Origin: Hydractinia symbiolongicarpus
Lineage: Eukaryota; Cnidaria; Hydrozoa; Anthoathecata; Hydractiniidae
Direction: 5' to 3'
Assembly: GCF_029227915.1 (NCBI RefSeq)
Contig: NC_079879.1
Span: 17,546,001-17,610,000, forward strand
DNA length: 64,000 nucleotides
The notes under the pieces were generated by a model that made no database searches, was not told the origin of the DNA, and saw only the letters and a list, made by a program, of their open reading frames with translations. The position numbers and the translations under genes are program-made. This document shows, in pieces, positions 55,650-64,000 of this stretch. The first letter of the stretch is position 1; every line of letters begins with the position of its first letter.

Positions 55650-56080
55650 GCATGATTTTTATTTAAAGGACCTTTATTTGACACGCAGGTTGTGCATGAT
55701 TTTTATTTAAAGGACTTTTATTCTACACGCAGGTTGTGCATGATTTTTATTTAAAGGACTTTTATTTGACACACTGGTTGTGCAGGATATTTATTTTAAA
55801 GGACTTTTATTTGACACACCGGTTGTGCATGATTTTTATTTAAAGGACTTTTTTTGACATGCAGGTTGTGCATGATTTTTATTTTAAAGGACTTTTGTTT
55901 GACACACCGGTTGTGCAGGATATTTATTATAAAGGACTTTTATTTGACACGCAGGTTGTGCTTGATTTTTATTTTAAAGGACTTTTATTTGACACGCAGG
56001 TTGTGCATGATTTTTATTGTAAAGGACTTTTATTTGACACACAGGTTGTGCTTGATTTTTATTTTAAAGGACTTTAATTA
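55650..56080. repeat. Tandem repeat, about 44-bp units, about nine copies
   Basis: Units read GCATGATTTTTATTTAAAGG, ACTTTTATTTGACAC, GCAGGTTGT. Period 44 bp (for example 55688 and 55732). Variants CACACCGG and CAGGATATTT alternate, suggesting two unit types. ORFs here (55854-56081, 55859-56077) are repeat translations. Confidence 0.88.
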
Positions 56081-57290
56081 GCTCATGTGAACTACTTGTG
56101 TCCCATTGTTGTATTTAATTGCTATAGTTTGTGAAATTTACTGAACGTTGAACATGGCGCATATATCAAAAAGGGCAGAGGTGGGTTGGGTGGTTGCAGT
56201 CTTTGTAATTCGTGACAGCACTCAGCATTTGCTGGCGTATAAAACAACGTATTTTTCAACCTCATTCCTAGGACCTGTTGGCTCTTTTTGCATATCGGAC
56301 AGCGAGACTTTTTCGCCCAAATTAAATAATAGCAGAAAATGCTGTGATTTATTTAATAAAACACAGTTTTTTCGGCGTTGAATTTTTTTCTTTTTTTTGT
56401 GTATTTTTTCCAGTAAAAAAGGTTTTTAATTTAGGAGGTACCTAAACATTTTTTTGTATTTTGCTGAGTTAAAAAATTACCTCAGCTAAATTTTGCTGAC
56501 GTGATTTACACAGTGCCACAGTATTCTAATAAGTGCGAAAATTGCAACTGCAGTTATTTGTCGACGCTAAAAATGCTGAATTATGAGGGTTTCATTGAAC
56601 ATTATTGTACGGTGTATATATGCTGTTAAAAGGTCTTTTCATGGAGGTGCAGAGCAGTTCAGAACCAAAAGGCCTGGGGACAAGTTTTGCCTACTCTAAA
56701 TTTGAAACTGATTACCCCACATTTCTGTATCTAAACGTTCTTAGGATGAAACCAGCAGCATTGATTTTTGCACTACATATTGGTAAAATATCATAAGAAA
56801 ACAAAATGACAGTAATTTCTGTCCCTTCCTGTTTCGTGGGATAAAATAAAGTATTATTCTTTTCTATTGATTTTTTTAATAGTTTTGAATACATTATCCA
56901 TCTACTAAGTAACTTTGGCAACCTTGTCCCATAGGATTGATGAGAACAAGGTTGGCAATACTCATTTGAGCATCATACCCTGCCCAGGTCGACAGGTTAT
57001 AGATCAGTAATTTTTACGACCTGTTTGTTGAAATAAATTCTTTTCAAATTGAAATAAAAGAAATCATGCACAAACCTGCTGCTAATATATTATTTTTTTC
57101 GTCTTATTGCTTAGACGGCTAGTATCATATTGAATTATTTTGGAAATTAAATAATTTGGAAAATTTGTTGAATTTTTTTGGCTTAGTTGCAAAGGCAAAT
57201 TAATTATTTTTGGCTATGAAAGTCATTAATTATCTAAAGTTTTTTTCCCGCGAAATGTTTCACAATGTCTTAGCCGCGAAAGTTTTTTCT
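56081..57290. other. Upstream region of eRF1, no gene recognised
   Basis: AT-rich. ORFs at 56148-56381 and 56605-56796 carry no motifs I know. Confidence 0.5.
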
Positions 57291-57303
57291 AGCTAGCAAT
57301 TGC

Positions 57304-57594
57304 TTGTGGGTCAATTGTTCAGGAACACAAAGCCTGAGTGGCAACAAGTCCTATTTTTGCATATCAAAGCACGCATTAGTAAGGCAGTTGATTGAAAGAG
57401 CAAAGTTAATTAAACCAAATGACGATGCCAATCACTTTATTGCAGTACCAAACGTTGCTACCAACAATAGTCAGCCCACCCATCTTGCGAAGTGGGTAAA
57501 AGATGACAAGAATTGTAAAGTCTGTAGTGGTCCAGAAGAGAAAAAAAAGACAAGTTTTGTTTGTTTTATGTCACACAAACTTAAAAATTCCTAA
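57304..57594 (+). pseudogene. Possible transposase C-terminal fragment (piggyBac-like?)
   Basis: This 96-codon ORF contains HALVRQLIERAKLIK, THLAKWVKDDKNCKVCSGPE and KKKTSFVC. A CxxC followed by KKKTSxxC resembles the cysteine-rich tail of piggyBac-type transposases, but the second half of the finger is missing and I see no upstream catalytic part. Low certainty. Confidence 0.3.
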
Positions 57595-58033
57595 TTTTTT
57601 CCCAAATTTTTGATTTTAAAGATTTTAAAAAAAAAATTTTTAAAATTTGTCCAGAAAATAAATTTCCACAATTTTTTTGAATTTTTATTAGGTTTTATAT
57701 CAGCTTTATAAGATGTTTAAAGTTTAAAGTCTTTATTCTCTATACAGAGTATGGATTGCTAAAAAAAATTTAAATTTGTGTCTCATATTTGGGGTAAGAT
57801 CAAAAATGATGATAAGGAAATATAGATTTCCTTATTTTATCCTACCAAAATATTACTTTTGTGATATGTTTTTTCTAAAACTTGCAGGAAACTTGGCATA
57901 AAAGTTACGTCTGCAATAACGTGTTTTTAAAAAAATTTACACTCACAGGGTCTACCATATCCTTAATTAAAAATACTAGTATTCAACCTTATAAATCATT
58001 TTTTTATCTTTGTATTTTAGTCAAATTAGTATA

Positions 58034-62544
<4,511 letters not shown>

Positions 62545-64000
62545 GTTGGGAATCAGTTAATAATTCATCATACATGTCATTGTTTTAAATGGTATTACCA
62601 ATGACAGCTTTGTATTTATGTTTGTATAAAAAAATAAATAAAATAGGGGAAGAAGGATCATAATATGAAAATACCAAATCAGAGATAAAAATATAACATG
62701 TTACATACCAATGTTTGCCGCTGTCCAAAGTCATGTCTGTTTTTTGAACCTGTCATCATCTAAAAATGATCCGAAAGCATTTATTTATATAAAATAGCAT
62801 TTGACGTAAGTAAATAGGATAAGCGTAAATAAATAATGGAAAATAATTTGAATTAGAAAGTAATATTACATGTTTTTCTCATTCACCAAATGCAGACCTC
62901 TAGGTTTCCATATCTGCAAAATTAAAGTATACGTTAAAATTTTCTTCCATTAACCCTAGAGGATTTCTTAGGGTTTTTTAAAACAAAAATTTTTTAAACA
63001 AGATTCCTTTAAAAACAAACATATTTATGTACCTGTTTCTGTTTCGCAAAAACACAGAATAACATAAAAGTGAGATTAATTATGAGCAATTTTTAGATGC
63101 TTGGTTATTTACATGCTGTTTTGATAAAATGTTGACTTTTGCAGCTTTTACCTGTTCTATAAAATTTAATGTGACAAGAAGTAAAAAGCATTATTGATTT
63201 TAAATTGTATATCTTCTACCTACGTTTCAAGATAATGGAATTACATTATTCTACTGTTTCCAAGTTAATTTAAAACAAGAATATAATATACCTGAAATAG
63301 CTCGCAAAACAACAGTTGAAATGAATTTTACTTTACTTTAATAGCATACAAGCTAGCCAAGGATCTTAAACTATTTATTTTCACAACAAGCATTTGTGAA
63401 AACAATTAAAACCCTGCTCGGACATGCCTCAAGCTCGAAGAGAGACTAATTGTCTGACTACATATCAAGAAATGTTATTTTTTGAAAAAGAAACATCGCG
63501 AAAAATTTAAGTGCATATTTATATTCTTCACCAAGACACATCAAAGCATGTCACAAAGGAATTAAGTGCCTCATTGGCATCGGGCACCAATATTGTGCAT
63601 GTGCAAAATACTTTTAGGTAGAGTAAAAAGCACTGGGAAGGAATTAGTTGACAATTTGTGTTTTTTTGTAAGCAAAACATTAAGAGACCTAGTGACGAAC
63701 TTAGATGTATCATCCCCCATGTTTGCGCAGAAGCAGAGTTTTTACTGCAGCTATGATGTGTTAACAAAAATGTAAAATCAAAAAAACTTCAACACATGTC
63801 CTTGTTTTTTTATGCCAACATCGTCGAAAATTGCTCGCATAGACACTCTGACGCGAGCAATTAATTGCTCGGGAGTTTATTTGCTCATGGCAAGGCCTGC
63901 ATCGGGTAAGCATGATTTGCCTGTACAGTGTACCAAATTTTATTTTAATCGGAGCACTCAGTCACATTATAAAAGAAGATATTTTTGCATGTGTCGCATC
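62545..64000. other. eRF1 intron 3 (incomplete), nothing else recognised
   Basis: No exon matching the next part of eRF1 (starting VPPNG in other animals) was found. ORFs at 63528-63767 (-) and 63566-63775 (+) are each other's complement and have no known motif. Confidence 0.6.

Noticed and set aside
55854-56081. Two overlapping hydrophobic ORFs with repeats
   Set aside because: Translations of the 44-bp tandem repeat in two frames.
62951-62980. TTAACCCTA and TTAGGG close together
   Set aside because: Two isolated single units, expected by chance; not a telomere array.

Overview
The window looks like animal nuclear DNA, AT-rich and full of transposons. The anchor is the start of the gene for translation termination factor eRF1 on the + strand (exons at 58034-58125, 62300-62416 and 62486-62544, running off the right edge). 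Spliceosomal introns, TTAGGG-type repeats and the mix of mobile elements suggest a marine invertebrate, most likely a cnidarian (hydrozoan). That assignment is an inference from family memory, not a search. Nearly everything left of 57 kb is mobile DNA in several layers.

Left part (1-16 kb): short elements with Helitron-type ends (5' TC, a subterminal hairpin, 3' CTAG, insertion between A and T) lie head to tail at 1-1420 and 14.6-16.06 kb. A 130-bp minimal copy is at 19490-19619 and another copy sits in eRF1 intron 1. One copy carries about 31 telomere-like CCCTAA units. From 4.6 to 9.5 kb lies a broken autonomous Helitron of a different kind. Its first ORF starts with a 2A ribosome-skipping peptide fused to a papain-like/tegument-type cysteine protease, followed by Rep-region fragments and a truncated PIF1 helicase. 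From 9.45 to 13.5 kb, on the - strand, are decayed genes that look like an endogenised virus-like element, one with a 24-residue tandem repeat. A decayed retroelement-type ORF follows at 13.7-14.5 kb.

Middle (17.7-52 kb): three multi-gene transposon blocks, all coding on the - strand and each bordered by palindromic or subterminal repeats. (1) 18.4-24.4 kb: one long gene joining a FAR1-like N-terminus, a MULE transposase with SWIM finger, PHD, ULP1 protease, a second PHD and a C-terminal domain. (2) 24.4-46.7 kb: a 22-kb element with roughly 200-bp inverted ends. It carries an integrase-type transposase with one frameshift, an intact 173-residue C2H2 protein, and an intact 949-residue HECT ubiquitin ligase whose coding exons all join in phase 1, including six tandem 57-nt micro-exons. 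A 234-bp satellite array and a LINE fragment lie inside it. (3) 47.2-51.2 kb: a Ginger-like integrase gene with a CXC motif, a PHD module like that of block 1, an in-frame stop and no visible catalytic Glu. The ends of the region, at 17734 and 51982, share the inverted sequence GTACTGTTCTGCCC, so blocks 1 and 2 may be nested in block 3.

Right part (52-64 kb): fold-back and tandem repeats without genes, then eRF1. Its first intron (4.2 kb) holds a Helitron and a decayed LINE. Exon models were drawn by eye from splice sites and reading frame; none was tested against transcripts.
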